A stretch of DNA of 5,335 bases from Anaerolineaceae bacterium. Lineage in GTDB: Bacteria; Chloroflexota; Anaerolineae; Anaerolineales; Anaerolineaceae. Location of the stretch: NCBI GenBank assembly GCA_021107195.1, contig JAIOTF010000158.1:1-5335 (forward strand), in the 5' to 3' direction. Shown piece after piece: positions 1-4,781 of this stretch (position 1 is its first letter; each line of letters begins with the position of its first letter). Below the pieces are notes generated by a model that was given only the letters and a program-made list of their open reading frames with translations, did no database searches and was not told the DNA's origin. The translations under genes were made by a program, and so were the position numbers.

Positions 1-1
1 C

Positions 2-115
2 AATCTCGTGATCGGACTCTTGATTGGCAAGCAAAAACATCGCTATTTGCCAGAAGCCAGACGTTTTTATGATGCTCATCCCAACAAGGCTTGTGACCTC
101 ATTTTGCTACTTTAA
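2..115 (+). CDS. Possible C-terminal end of an unrecognised protein (5'-truncated by window edge)
   Basis: Frame 2 is open from the window edge to TAA at 113-115, giving 37 residues. The peptide looks protein-like: a hydrophobic start, a basic stretch (GKQKHRYLPEARR), then FYDAHPNKACDLILLL at the very end. I do not recognise the family. A 37-codon open frame can arise by chance, so support is modest and rests on residue composition. No start codon with a ribosome-binding site is visible, which fits a gene entering from outside the window. It ends about 170 bp before the degenerate tRNA-Val copy, on the opposite strand. It could be the tail of a mobile-element protein, but nothing in the visible residues shows that. 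Confidence 0.35.
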   Translation, partial: NLVIGLLIGKQKHRYLPEARRFYDAHPNKACDLILLL

Positions 116-284
116 GAAAGCCCTGAAGAACCAAGAATCTCCCTTTGCGTTTCTACCTGGTGCCTGTATACTATTTTCAAGCAGCCTGATAATGTTCCGG
201 AATATTGTTCTCTTCTGATGATGACTTCAGGACAATTATGTGATCTGACAATATCAGCTTTTCATGATTTTGATGCCCTTTTCG
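116..284. other. Intergenic stretch with no recognised feature
   Basis: This stretch lies between the possible gene tail ending at 115 and the degenerate tRNA-Val copy. I see no coding frame with a ribosome-binding site. I also see no strong hairpin followed by a T-tract, and no RNA gene. A weak four-base inverted repeat near 245-257 precedes a short T run but is too weak to call a terminator. Confidence 0.5.
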
Positions 285-376
285 TGGGCGGTAAGAGACT
301 CGAATAACACGCCTCGATGGTGCTCATGATCTCCTCCTTGTAAGGGATGCGCTCTAACCAACTGAGCTAACCGCTA
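285..376 (-). pseudogene. Degenerate tRNA-Val copy with an 18-nt insertion in the T arm
   Basis: Read on the minus strand, this is a copy of the tRNA-Val at 1426-1499, with about 40 consecutive identical bases through the D arm and anticodon loop (UAC). It carries four visible lesions. An 18-nt insertion (305-322) sits exactly between the T-stem 5' strand and the T loop. The first two acceptor bases are TA instead of GG, so they cannot pair with the intact 3' acceptor strand. A substitution at 334 breaks a pair in the anticodon stem. A further change lies at 330. The TATAAT box found before the intact copy is absent here. It lies in the same orientation as the intact tRNA, about 1.1 kb away, and therefore forms a long direct repeat with it. 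It is very unlikely to yield a functional tRNA. Confidence 0.85.
305..322. other. 18-nt insertion inside the tRNA-Val copy
   Basis: Aligning the two tRNA-Val copies leaves these 18 bases unmatched, while both flanks align without a gap (cgaa to the left, ctcatga to the right). The insert includes a ctcgat segment resembling the adjacent ctcgaa, so partial local duplication is one possible origin. Confidence 0.75.
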
Positions 377-444
377 TCTCAAGACCGCAATACTGCTTGC
401 TGGGTCAGGGAAGTGTATCTAATGTTGAGGGTATAAAGGTGTGC

Positions 445-462
445 AGGGATGTGTTCTGCTGT
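445..462. repeat. 18-bp direct repeat, copy R3
   Basis: The sequence agggatgtgttctgctgt matches copy R2 at 1346-1363 at 17 of 18 positions and copy R1 at 1409-1426 at 16 of 18, all in the same orientation. It begins just after the stop codon of the membrane-protein fragment (468-470 on the minus strand), between that gene and the degenerate tRNA. Confidence 0.75.
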
Positions 463-467
463 TCCTC

Positions 468-749
468 CTATTTCTCTAAACTGCGTTTGATCTCGCCTGC
501 TTTCATAAAATAGAAAATCGAGAAACCGAGCGCAACAAAGCCTATCGTTAGCAGCCAGCCGCCTTCAACAAAGCCAGCAACCAATGTCATAAACGCTGTA
601 ATTCCAAACACAGTGCCTCTAGCCCGCAATGCACCGATGCGAAGTTTCGCGCTATCTGTGACTTGCGTTTTTGCGATGCGCTGTTTCAGCTTTTCTTCTT
701 CCTGGGCAACATAAGTTTCGGTAGTTTTTGATTGAAGTGTCTGCGTTAG
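468..749 (-). pseudogene. C-terminal half of a split membrane protein, separated by an in-frame TAG
   Basis: Directly after the TAG at 752-750, the same reading frame stays open for 93 codons and ends with TAG at 470-468. The residues look like real protein. A polar, coiled-coil-like start (ETYVAQEEEKLKQRIAKTQ) is followed by two hydrophobic segments, roughly residues 47-65 (GTVFGITAFMTLVAGF) and 67-83 (WLLTIGFVALGFSIFYFM), and a charged tail (KAGEIKRSLEK). There is no ATG, GTG or TTG before the coiled part, so it cannot easily be translated on its own. The helical character continues smoothly across the stop. I read it as the membrane-anchoring half of the protein starting at 1148, cut off by a nonsense change (CAG to TAG would be the simplest). 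Function is unknown. Stop-codon readthrough is the alternative. Confidence 0.7.
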
Positions 750-1148
750 CTATTCTCGAATTGTAGCCTCGACGGCTGTGCGTAACTTAACCCAAGACCC
801 GATGATTTCCTTGTTGATTTCTAAGCTTGTCTTTAAATCTGGCGTGGCGAAAGAATCCATAAATTCTTTGACGACCTGGCGGGTTTCATCGTCTCCGTTG
901 TTTATTACCCCTTGTATTACCGCAACCATTTTTCCGCCAAGAGAGGCATTGATATTAACCAACGCGGCCAAACAAAAGGAATAATCTTCCATCAACGTCA
1001 TTAAGTTGTTTTTGTCTGGGAGTTGTTGCCTTGCACTGGCGAAATAATTACCTATTGATCTGTCTGTATTCTCCCAATTCTCAATAGCGTCAGTTGTGGA
1101 GACTTCTGACATTGACAAGATATCGCTCTTAAGTTTATCCACATTCAC
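750..1148 (-). CDS. Hypothetical helical protein, N-terminal part of an amber-interrupted membrane protein
   Basis: I do not recognise the family. From GTG at 1148 the product is 132 residues. It starts MNVDKLKSDILSMSE and is polar and mostly helical, with a mildly hydrophobic stretch (YSFCLAALVNINASLGGKM) in the middle and ENKEIIGS-type helices near the end. It ends at TAG 752-750, but the same frame continues for 93 codons with a helical linker and two membrane segments, so the ancestral protein was probably about 226 residues. I chose the GTG at 1148 for two reasons. It overlaps the stop of the upstream frame as GTGA (1148-1145), the usual sign of translational coupling, and a GGGG run lies about six bases upstream. 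The frame also stays open upstream to a GTG at 1247, but that extension covers the membrane segments of the upstream gene in another frame. The truncated protein, if made, would lose its membrane anchor. Confidence 0.55.
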   Translation of the reverse strand: MNVDKLKSDILSMSEVSTTDAIENWENTDRSIGNYFASARQQLPDKNNLMTLMEDYSFCLAALVNINASLGGKMVAVIQGVINNGDDETRQVVKEFMDSFATPDLKTSLEINKEIIGSWVKLRTAVEATIRE

Positions 1149-1307
1149 ATCACACCCCACAGTAAAGCAAACGATAATCCCCCACCGAAAGCGACAACCA
1201 TCGACATGGGGTGAGTAGGCATAAACAGCAAGATAAAGAATGACCACAACGAGGCCCGTACCGAGAAGCAGACCGGTGCGGGTATTTTTGTATCTGATTT
1301 TTCAAGT

Positions 1308-1323
1308 TCAGCAAATCAGCAAA
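1308..1323. repeat. Perfect 8-bp tandem duplication (tcagcaaa twice)
   Basis: Two adjacent identical copies occupy 1308-1315 and 1316-1323. Eight is not a multiple of three. Collapsing the repeat brings the frame starting at 1392 into register with the frame that ends at 1145, so this duplication is the likely cause of the frameshift. Confidence 0.8.
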
Positions 1324-1345
1324 CTTATCTGTACACCAAAACTCA

Positions 1346-1363
1346 AGGGATGTGTTCTTCTGT
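1346..1363. repeat. 18-bp direct repeat, copy R2
   Basis: The sequence agggatgtgttcttctgt differs from copy R1 (1409-1426) at one position and from R3 (445-462) at one position. It lies inside the start of the frameshifted small gene. Its spacing from R1 is 63 bp, a multiple of three, so in the minus-strand frame both copies encode the same QKNTSL peptide. Confidence 0.75.
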
Positions 1364-1408
1364 TCTCTGTTTTCCGAACGGTAGATACACATTACTTTAG
1401 ACGTTGGA

Positions 1409-1426
1409 AGAGATGTGTTCTTCTGT
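1409..1426. repeat. 18-bp direct repeat, copy R1, abutting the tRNA-Val 3' end
   Basis: The sequence agagatgtgttcttctgt ends on the discriminator base of the tRNA-Val gene, so it forms the immediate 3' flank of the tRNA. On the minus strand it also contains a small inverted repeat (GAAGA, loop ACACATC, TCTTC). No T-tract follows, so it is not a classical intrinsic terminator. Confidence 0.7.
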
Positions 1427-1499
1427 GGGCGGTAAGAGACTCGAACTCATGACCTCATCCTTGTAAGGGATGCGCTCTAACCAACTGAGCTAACCGCCC
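1426..1499 (-). tRNA. tRNA-Val (anticodon UAC)
   Basis: The minus strand folds as a complete cloverleaf of 74 nt. The acceptor GGGCGGT pairs fully with ACCGCCC. The D arm is GCTC/GAGC, the anticodon stem CATCC/GGATG, the loop CTTACAA with anticodon TAC (reads GUA), the variable region AGGTC, and the T loop TTCGAGT. The discriminator base is A and CCA is not encoded, so it must be added after transcription. One oddity is that the T stem ATGAG/CTCTT has a U-U mismatch at its second pair (50-64). The degenerate copy at 285-376 shares this mismatch, so it predates the duplication. A TATAAT box 12 bases upstream supports expression. It faces away from the FAH-family gene. Confidence 0.92.
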
Positions 1500-1510
1500 G
1501 AAGCGCACAA

Positions 1511-1516
1511 ATTATA
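1511..1516 (-). promoter_or_regulatory. -10 box of the tRNA-Val promoter
   Basis: A perfect TATAAT on the minus strand sits 11 bases before the tRNA 5' end, which puts the expected transcription start a few bases upstream of position 1499. The -35 region about 17-19 bases further upstream (AGCATG/GTAGCA) is poor, so only the -10 element is called with assurance. Confidence 0.7.
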
Positions 1517-1580
1517 CCGCAAAAATACCCATTCATGCTACACTTTCCATAAATGAGAGTAGTCAAACTTAGCTTTTATT

Positions 1581-1667
1581 GTCATTGCGAGCCCCGTCAG
1601 GGGCGTGGCAATCTCCACCACTGTCGTTGAGATTGCCACGCCGGTCTAACGACCTTCTCGTAATGAC
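1581..1667. repeat. Cloverleaf-like palindromic repeat (MITE/REP-type)
   Basis: An 87-bp nested palindrome. Outer arms of 11 bp (GTCATTGCGAG at 1581-1591 and CTCGTAATGAC at 1657-1667) pair with one mismatch. Inner arms of 14 bp (1602-1615 and 1629-1642) pair perfectly around a 13-base loop. Two small side hairpins lie between them: CCCC-GTCA-GGGG (1592-1603, sharing bases 1602-1603 with the inner stem) and GGTC-TAAC-GACC (1643-1654). The fold is therefore a four-way, tRNA-like junction. Palindromes starting GTCATTGCGAG and containing GGCAATCTC are, from general knowledge, dispersed in high copy in several bacterial genomes. It carries no gene and would depend on a transposase or other factor in trans if mobile. 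Confidence 0.85.
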
Positions 1668-1725
1668 ATCAATAGGCAATTTCATAAACCATGACCACTC
1701 TCCTTGAATCTGAATTCATTTACAT

Positions 1726-1729
1726 GGAG
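1726..1729 (+). promoter_or_regulatory. Ribosome-binding site of the FAH-family gene
   Basis: GGAG is followed by a five-base spacer before the ATG at 1735. This decides the start over an out-of-frame ATG at 1691. I find no convincing -35/-10 pair for this gene between the palindrome and the ATG. Confidence 0.75.
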
Positions 1730-1734
1730 ATGAT

Positions 1735-2511
1735 ATGCGCTTCATTCGATACCTCGATCAAAACAAACAGCCCGCCTTTGGCTGGGTACTGGAAGATAAG
1801 GCCGGCAGACTGGAAGGCTCGCCCTTCTCGGAATACCGCCGCCTGGAACCCGAATGGAATCTCGACCAGGTCAAGCTGCTCGCCCCGGTTAACCCCAGCA
1901 AAGTGATCTGCGTCGGGCGCAACTATGCCTCTCACGCCAGAGAGCACAATGTTGACGTCCCCGAGCTGCCCCTTCTCTTTTTCAAGCCCCCTTCTGCCGT
2001 CATAGGCTCCGGGCATCCCATCTATATTCCTCCGCAATCCAACAGGATCGAACACGAAGCAGAGCTGGCCGTGGTCATTGGCAAAAGCGGCCGCTGGATT
2101 CCGGCAGAAAAAGCTCGCGAACACATCCTGGGTTATACGATTGGAAACGATGTTACCGCACGCGATCTACAGCGCAGCGATAAGCAATGGACGCGCGGAA
2201 AAGGCTTTGATACCTTTTGTCCCCTCGGCCCCTGGATTGAAACGAACCTCGACCCTGCCGACGCCTTGATCACCTGCCGCGTGAACGATGAAATGCGCCA
2301 GATGGCTTCCACCCGTGAAATGGTATACACCATTCCTCAGTTAATCGCCTACGCATCTTCGTTCATGACCCTTTCACCGGGAGACGTCATCCTCACCGGC
2401 ACACCGGCTGGCGTTGGCCCGCTACAGGCAGGTGATTCGATTGAAATTGACATCGAAGGCATTGGTGTTCTGCGCAATTCGGTCAAGCTTGAACCCGCCC
2501 GATCTACCTGA
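1735..2511 (+). CDS. Fumarylacetoacetate hydrolase (FAH) family protein, FAHD1-like
   Basis: A complete 258-residue cytoplasmic enzyme of the FAH superfamily, which cleaves, decarboxylates or isomerises C-C bonds in 2-oxo-acids using Mg2+ or Mn2+. Residues 1-50 form the small N-terminal domain and the FAH fold runs from about 55 to 252. Visible motifs are VGRNYASHAREH (61-71), holding H67 and E70 in the spacing of the FAHD1 catalytic His/Glu pair; EHEAEL (106-111), giving the metal ligands E108 and E110; GNDVTARD (137-144), giving the metal ligand D139; the KGFDTF loop (K156); and GDVILTGTPAGVGP (216-229). The family includes oxaloacetate decarboxylase/acylpyruvase and HpcE-type isomerases, and sequence alone does not fix the substrate. 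The H67/E70 pair makes a FAHD1-like activity my first guess. Length is normal for a bacterial stand-alone member. It appears monocistronic, with a tRNA diverging upstream and another tRNA unit downstream. Confidence 0.93.
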   Translation: MRFIRYLDQNKQPAFGWVLEDKAGRLEGSPFSEYRRLEPEWNLDQVKLLAPVNPSKVICVGRNYASHAREHNVDVPELPLLFFKPPSAVIGSGHPIYIPPQSNRIEHEAELAVVIGKSGRWIPAEKAREHILGYTIGNDVTARDLQRSDKQWTRGKGFDTFCPLGPWIETNLDPADALITCRVNDEMRQMASTREMVYTIPQLIAYASSFMTLSPGDVILTGTPAGVGPLQAGDSIEIDIEGIGVLRNSVKLEPARST

Positions 2512-2576
2512 AATGTCGTGTATTTTCCCCTGAGTTTGCCTTATTAAAATAAAAAATTCCGTTTCCTTTCTTTGCC

Positions 2577-2605
2577 TTGTCAAACCTATCTGCCTGAGTT
2601 ATAAT
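2577..2605 (+). promoter_or_regulatory. Sigma-70-type promoter of tRNA-Pro
   Basis: TTGTCA (2577-2582) and TATAAT (2600-2605) are separated by exactly 17 bases. This is one mismatch from the full consensus. The predicted start, near 2612, lies just before the mature tRNA 5' end at 2619. Confidence 0.9.
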
Positions 2606-2618
2606 CACCTCCGTTGTC

Positions 2619-2693
2619 CGGGGCGTAGCGCAGTCCGGCTAGCGCGCACCGTTCGGGTCGGTGAGGTCGGCGGTTCGAATCCGCCCGCCCCGA
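2619..2693 (+). tRNA. tRNA-Pro (anticodon CGG)
   Basis: A complete 75-nt cloverleaf. The acceptor CGGGGCG pairs fully with CGCCCCG. The D arm is GCGC/GCGC, the anticodon stem CACCG/CGGTG around loop TTCGGGT (anticodon CGG, reading CCG), the T stem GGCGG/CCGCC, and the loop TTCGAAT. The discriminator is A and CCA is not encoded. It has its own near-consensus promoter and a hairpin terminator directly downstream, so it is an independent single-tRNA transcription unit. Its cognate synthetase gene, proS, begins its 3' end 160 bp further on, facing it. Confidence 0.97.
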
Positions 2694-2702
2694 CTGGGCA
2701 AC

Positions 2703-2733
2703 AAAAAACTCCGTTCTTGAAACGGAGTTTTTT
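2703..2733 (+). terminator. Intrinsic terminator, probably bidirectional (tRNA-Pro and proS)
   Basis: ACTCCGTT (2708-2715), a five-base loop, and AACGGAGT (2721-2728) form a perfect 8-bp stem. It is followed by a T run on the + strand and preceded by an A run (2703-2707), which becomes a T run on the minus strand. It therefore can end tRNA-Pro transcripts from the left and proS transcripts from the right. The 120 bases between it and the proS stop contain no better hairpin. Confidence 0.9.
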
Positions 2734-2852
2734 AACTCAATCGTGGCAAACAAAACCATCCACAAATTTTGTCGTTGCAATGATGGAAACTACTTTCCTA
2801 CTCACCTCAATAAGTCAGTGAACGGCTTTAGTTCTTTTTTGATAGGGGAATT

Positions 2853-4592
2853 TCAGACGGCATCGCCTTCCAAAACGGCAAACTGTTCTTCCATCTGCCT
2901 GTTGATGAATGAGACCACTTCACTTCGCGGGATCACCTCGCGTTCTTCACACGGCCGGCACTTGAACTCCACACCGCCCGCTGCCAAAGACCGTTTGCTG
3001 ACCGTCAAGCGAAGCGGGATGCCAATCAAATCAGCATCATTGAACTTAACACCCGGCCGCTCATCCCGATCATCAAAAAAGACCTCAATCCCCGCCTGCT
3101 GCAATTCTTCGTACAACGCTGCTGCCGCTTCCTCGCCGCCCCGCAAAGAGACCAGATGTACTTGATATGGCGCAATGCTGATCGGCCAGACCAGGCCCTG
3201 TGCATCATGGTGTTCTTCAGCCGCACAAGCCAGCAGACGCCCTACACCAATCCCGTACGATCCCATAATCACTGGTTTTTCCCTGCCGTCCTTATCCAGG
3301 AACATGCAGCCTACTGCCTCAGAGTATCTTGTGCCCAGCTTGAAGATATTGCCCACCTCAATCCCCCGCTTCGCGGTCAGCGTTCCGCCGCACGAGACAC
3401 AGGCACAACCCTCTCCAGCAACGGCGATATCCGCAATGATATCGGCCTTGAAATCCCTGTCATGGTTCACGTTGCGCAGGTGATACCCTTCTTCATTGGC
3501 GCCCGCCACCAGGTTGGGGGATTCGACAATACTGTCATCCACCACAATCAAAACATTCCCGATCTCCAGCGGAGAGGCATATCCTGGAACAGCCCCAACC
3601 GCACGGATCTCTTCATCCATCGCCGGCCTCAAAGCCATCGCGCCCGCAGCATTCGCCAGTTTCGTCTCATTGACTTCCATATCGCCGCGGATCACGGCGA
3701 ACATAAGCCTCTCTTCGGTCTCCTGTTCCTTTACAAACGTTCCCATCAGGAAAACAGCTTTGGCTGTTCTTGATTTTTCGATCTGCAGGAAATCAGCCAG
3801 CGCTTCAATCGTTTGAACGTCAGGCGTTGCCACCTTCTCAATCGGCAGCAGCGCCTCAGATTTTGCCGCTTCCTTGCGGAAAACTGCCACCTGCCGGTTT
3901 GCAATATAACCGCATTCCGGACAAATGATTAACGTATCCTCACCAACGGGAGAAAGGTACATGAATTCATGTGCTGTTTTCCCGCCCATCATACCCACAT
4001 CTGACTGCACTGCCACCACCGGCACCCCACAGCGTTGATAAATACGGAAATAGGCATCATAATGCGCCTGGTATTGCTGATCCAACCCTTCCCAATCGGC
4101 ATCCAGACTGTAACTGTCTTTCATTGTGAATTCCCGCACCCGGATCAAGCCCGCCCGCGGCCGCGGGTCATCCCGCCATTTGGTTTGAATGTGATACACC
4201 AAACGCGGCAACTGCTTATAAGACTGGATCAGTTGGCGGGCCAAATAAACCACAGCTTCTTCATGCGTCATGGCCAAAGCCATCTCCCGCGCATTGCGAT
4301 CTTTCATTCGCCCCATCTCGGCCCCGATTTCATACCACCGGCCTGTGGCTTTCCACAGATCTGCCGGCTGCACAACCGGCATGGAAATTTCCTGACCGCC
4401 GATAGCTTCAATCTCTTCCCGCATGATCTGCTCGATCTTTGTCAAAGAGCGCTGCGCCAGATGCAGGTAACTGAATATTCCTGCCCCCATCTGTTGAATA
4501 TATCCCGCTCTTAATAAGAGCTGATGGCTGGAAATTTCTGCCTCCGACGGCACTTCCCGCAGCGTTTGTCCAAACAATTGGTTCATTTTCAT
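2853..4592 (-). CDS. proS: Prolyl-tRNA synthetase, bacterial type with editing domain
   Basis: A class II aminoacyl-tRNA synthetase that charges tRNA-Pro with proline in the cytoplasm. From ATG 4592 it has 579 residues, close to E. coli ProS (572). The N-terminus (MKMNQLFGQTLREVPSEAE) is typical of the family. The catalytic core shows THEE (109-112), motif 2 around 137-162 (WRDDPRPRAGLIRVREF), and motif 3 GSYGIGVGRLLA (444-455). Between motifs 2 and 3 lies the YbaK-like editing insertion (about 232-377). It includes K278 in RTAKAVF, the GYASP loop (337-341) and H371 in GANEEGYH, matching the residues E. coli uses to clear Ala-tRNA-Pro. Cysteine pairs CPEC and CVSC bracket the insertion and may bind a metal. 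The anticodon-binding domain fills 472-567 (DDRDERPGVKFND). The start is set by GGAG at 4605-4602, nine bases upstream. The alternatives ATG 4601 and ATG 4586 are worse spaced. The gene appears to be transcribed alone from its own promoter. Confidence 0.97.
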   Translation of the reverse strand: MKMNQLFGQTLREVPSEAEISSHQLLLRAGYIQQMGAGIFSYLHLAQRSLTKIEQIMREEIEAIGGQEISMPVVQPADLWKATGRWYEIGAEMGRMKDRNAREMALAMTHEEAVVYLARQLIQSYKQLPRLVYHIQTKWRDDPRPRAGLIRVREFTMKDSYSLDADWEGLDQQYQAHYDAYFRIYQRCGVPVVAVQSDVGMMGGKTAHEFMYLSPVGEDTLIICPECGYIANRQVAVFRKEAAKSEALLPIEKVATPDVQTIEALADFLQIEKSRTAKAVFLMGTFVKEQETEERLMFAVIRGDMEVNETKLANAAGAMALRPAMDEEIRAVGAVPGYASPLEIGNVLIVVDDSIVESPNLVAGANEEGYHLRNVNHDRDFKADIIADIAVAGEGCACVSCGGTLTAKRGIEVGNIFKLGTRYSEAVGCMFLDKDGREKPVIMGSYGIGVGRLLACAAEEHHDAQGLVWPISIAPYQVHLVSLRGGEEAAAALYEELQQAGIEVFFDDRDERPGVKFNDADLIGIPLRLTVSKRSLAAGGVEFKCRPCEEREVIPRSEVVSFINRQMEEQFAVLEGDAV

Positions 4593-4601
4593 TGCATTCA
4601 T

Positions 4602-4606
4602 CTCCT
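4602..4606 (-). promoter_or_regulatory. Ribosome-binding site deciding the proS start
   Basis: AGGAG on the minus strand touches the first of three in-frame ATGs (4601), leaves nine bases to the second (4592) and fifteen to the third (4586). Only the second has workable spacing, and it also matches the usual ProS N-terminus. Confidence 0.75.
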
Positions 4607-4680
4607 GAAAAGAATTCAATGTACCCTCTGGTCTCATCCGGAGCACATACATCTTTCCCAATTAAAATCATAACCAGTCA

Positions 4681-4686
4681 ATTATA
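4681..4686 (-). promoter_or_regulatory. -10 box of the proS promoter
   Basis: A perfect TATAAT on the minus strand, just downstream of the FlgN-gene terminator. The implied start near 4674 gives a leader of about 80 nt. The -35 region is weak. The leader is too short for a T-box, and no terminator or conserved T-box-like sequence is visible in it. Confidence 0.6.
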
Positions 4687-4719
4687 AAGCAATCGCCCAT
4701 CAAACTGCGCTGATTAACT

Positions 4720-4754
4720 AAAAAATGCGTCGGAGTATGCAATTCCCGACGCAT
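4720..4754 (-). terminator. Intrinsic terminator of the FlgN-like gene operon
   Basis: On the minus strand ATGCGTCGG (4754-4746) and CCGACGCAT (4733-4725) form a perfect 9-bp stem with a 12-base loop, followed directly by a T run. It sits 28 bases after the stop of the FlgN-like gene and upstream of the proS -10 box, so it separates the two transcription units. Confidence 0.93.
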
Positions 4755-4781
4755 CGTGAAGGAATAAATTTTCTTGATCAT

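Larger units (their letters stand above)
1145..1392 (-). pseudogene. Small two-segment membrane protein, frameshifted by an 8-bp tandem duplication
   Basis: An open frame runs from ATG at 1392 through LEFWCTDKFA and is thrown out of register at a perfect 8-bp tandem duplication (1308-1323). Removing one unit joins it to a second frame that reads ELEKSDTKIPAP, then two hydrophobic segments (SLWSFFILLFM and PMSMVVAFGGGLSFALLWGV), and stops at TGA 1147-1145. The repaired protein would be about 79 residues with a short polar N-terminus and a membrane hairpin. Its stop overlaps the GTG of the next gene (GTGA), implying they were translated together. No clear ribosome-binding site precedes ATG 1392, so the true start is uncertain. 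A competing membrane-like reading (TGLLLGTGLVVVILYLAVYA) occurs in the third frame over the same bases, so the exact ancestral frame between 1170 and 1290 is not settled. Function is unknown. Confidence 0.5.

Noticed and set aside
285..376. Functional intron-containing tRNA-Val
   Set aside because: The acceptor stem has lost its first two pairs, the anticodon stem has a mismatch and the promoter is gone, so the 18-nt insert is not the only defect.
750..752. TAG decoded as pyrrolysine
   Set aside because: No pyl genes or catalytic context are visible, and the codon lies in a low-complexity helical linker. A nonsense mutation is simpler.
750..1247. Hypothetical gene starting at GTG 1247 (165 residues)
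   Set aside because: The upstream part has no good ribosome-binding site and overlaps the membrane-segment frame of the neighbouring gene. GTG 1148 has a GTGA overlap and a nearby GGGG run. The choice remains somewhat uncertain.
445..1426. CRISPR array from the three 18-bp repeats
   Set aside because: There are only three copies, with spacings of about 880 and 45 bases, one inside a gene and one touching a tRNA.
1720..2124. Open frame on the minus strand (about 134 codons)
   Set aside because: It is antisense to the FAH-family gene, whose motifs are complete and unambiguous.
3156..3773. Long open frame on the + strand (about 205 codons)
   Set aside because: It lies antisense to the middle of proS, has no recognisable motif or ribosome-binding site, and its residues look like the reverse reading of a GC-rich gene.
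4035..4514. Open frame on the + strand (about 159 codons)
   Set aside because: It is antisense to the well-supported proS catalytic core, with no sign of independent coding.
2853..4661. proS starting at TTG 4661 (602 residues)
   Set aside because: The extra 23 residues are not part of typical ProS N-termini, no ribosome-binding site precedes TTG 4661, and it lies only about 20 bases after the -10 box.
4593..4680. T-box riboswitch controlling proS
   Set aside because: The leader is only about 80 nt and shows neither a conserved T-box sequence nor a terminator hairpin.
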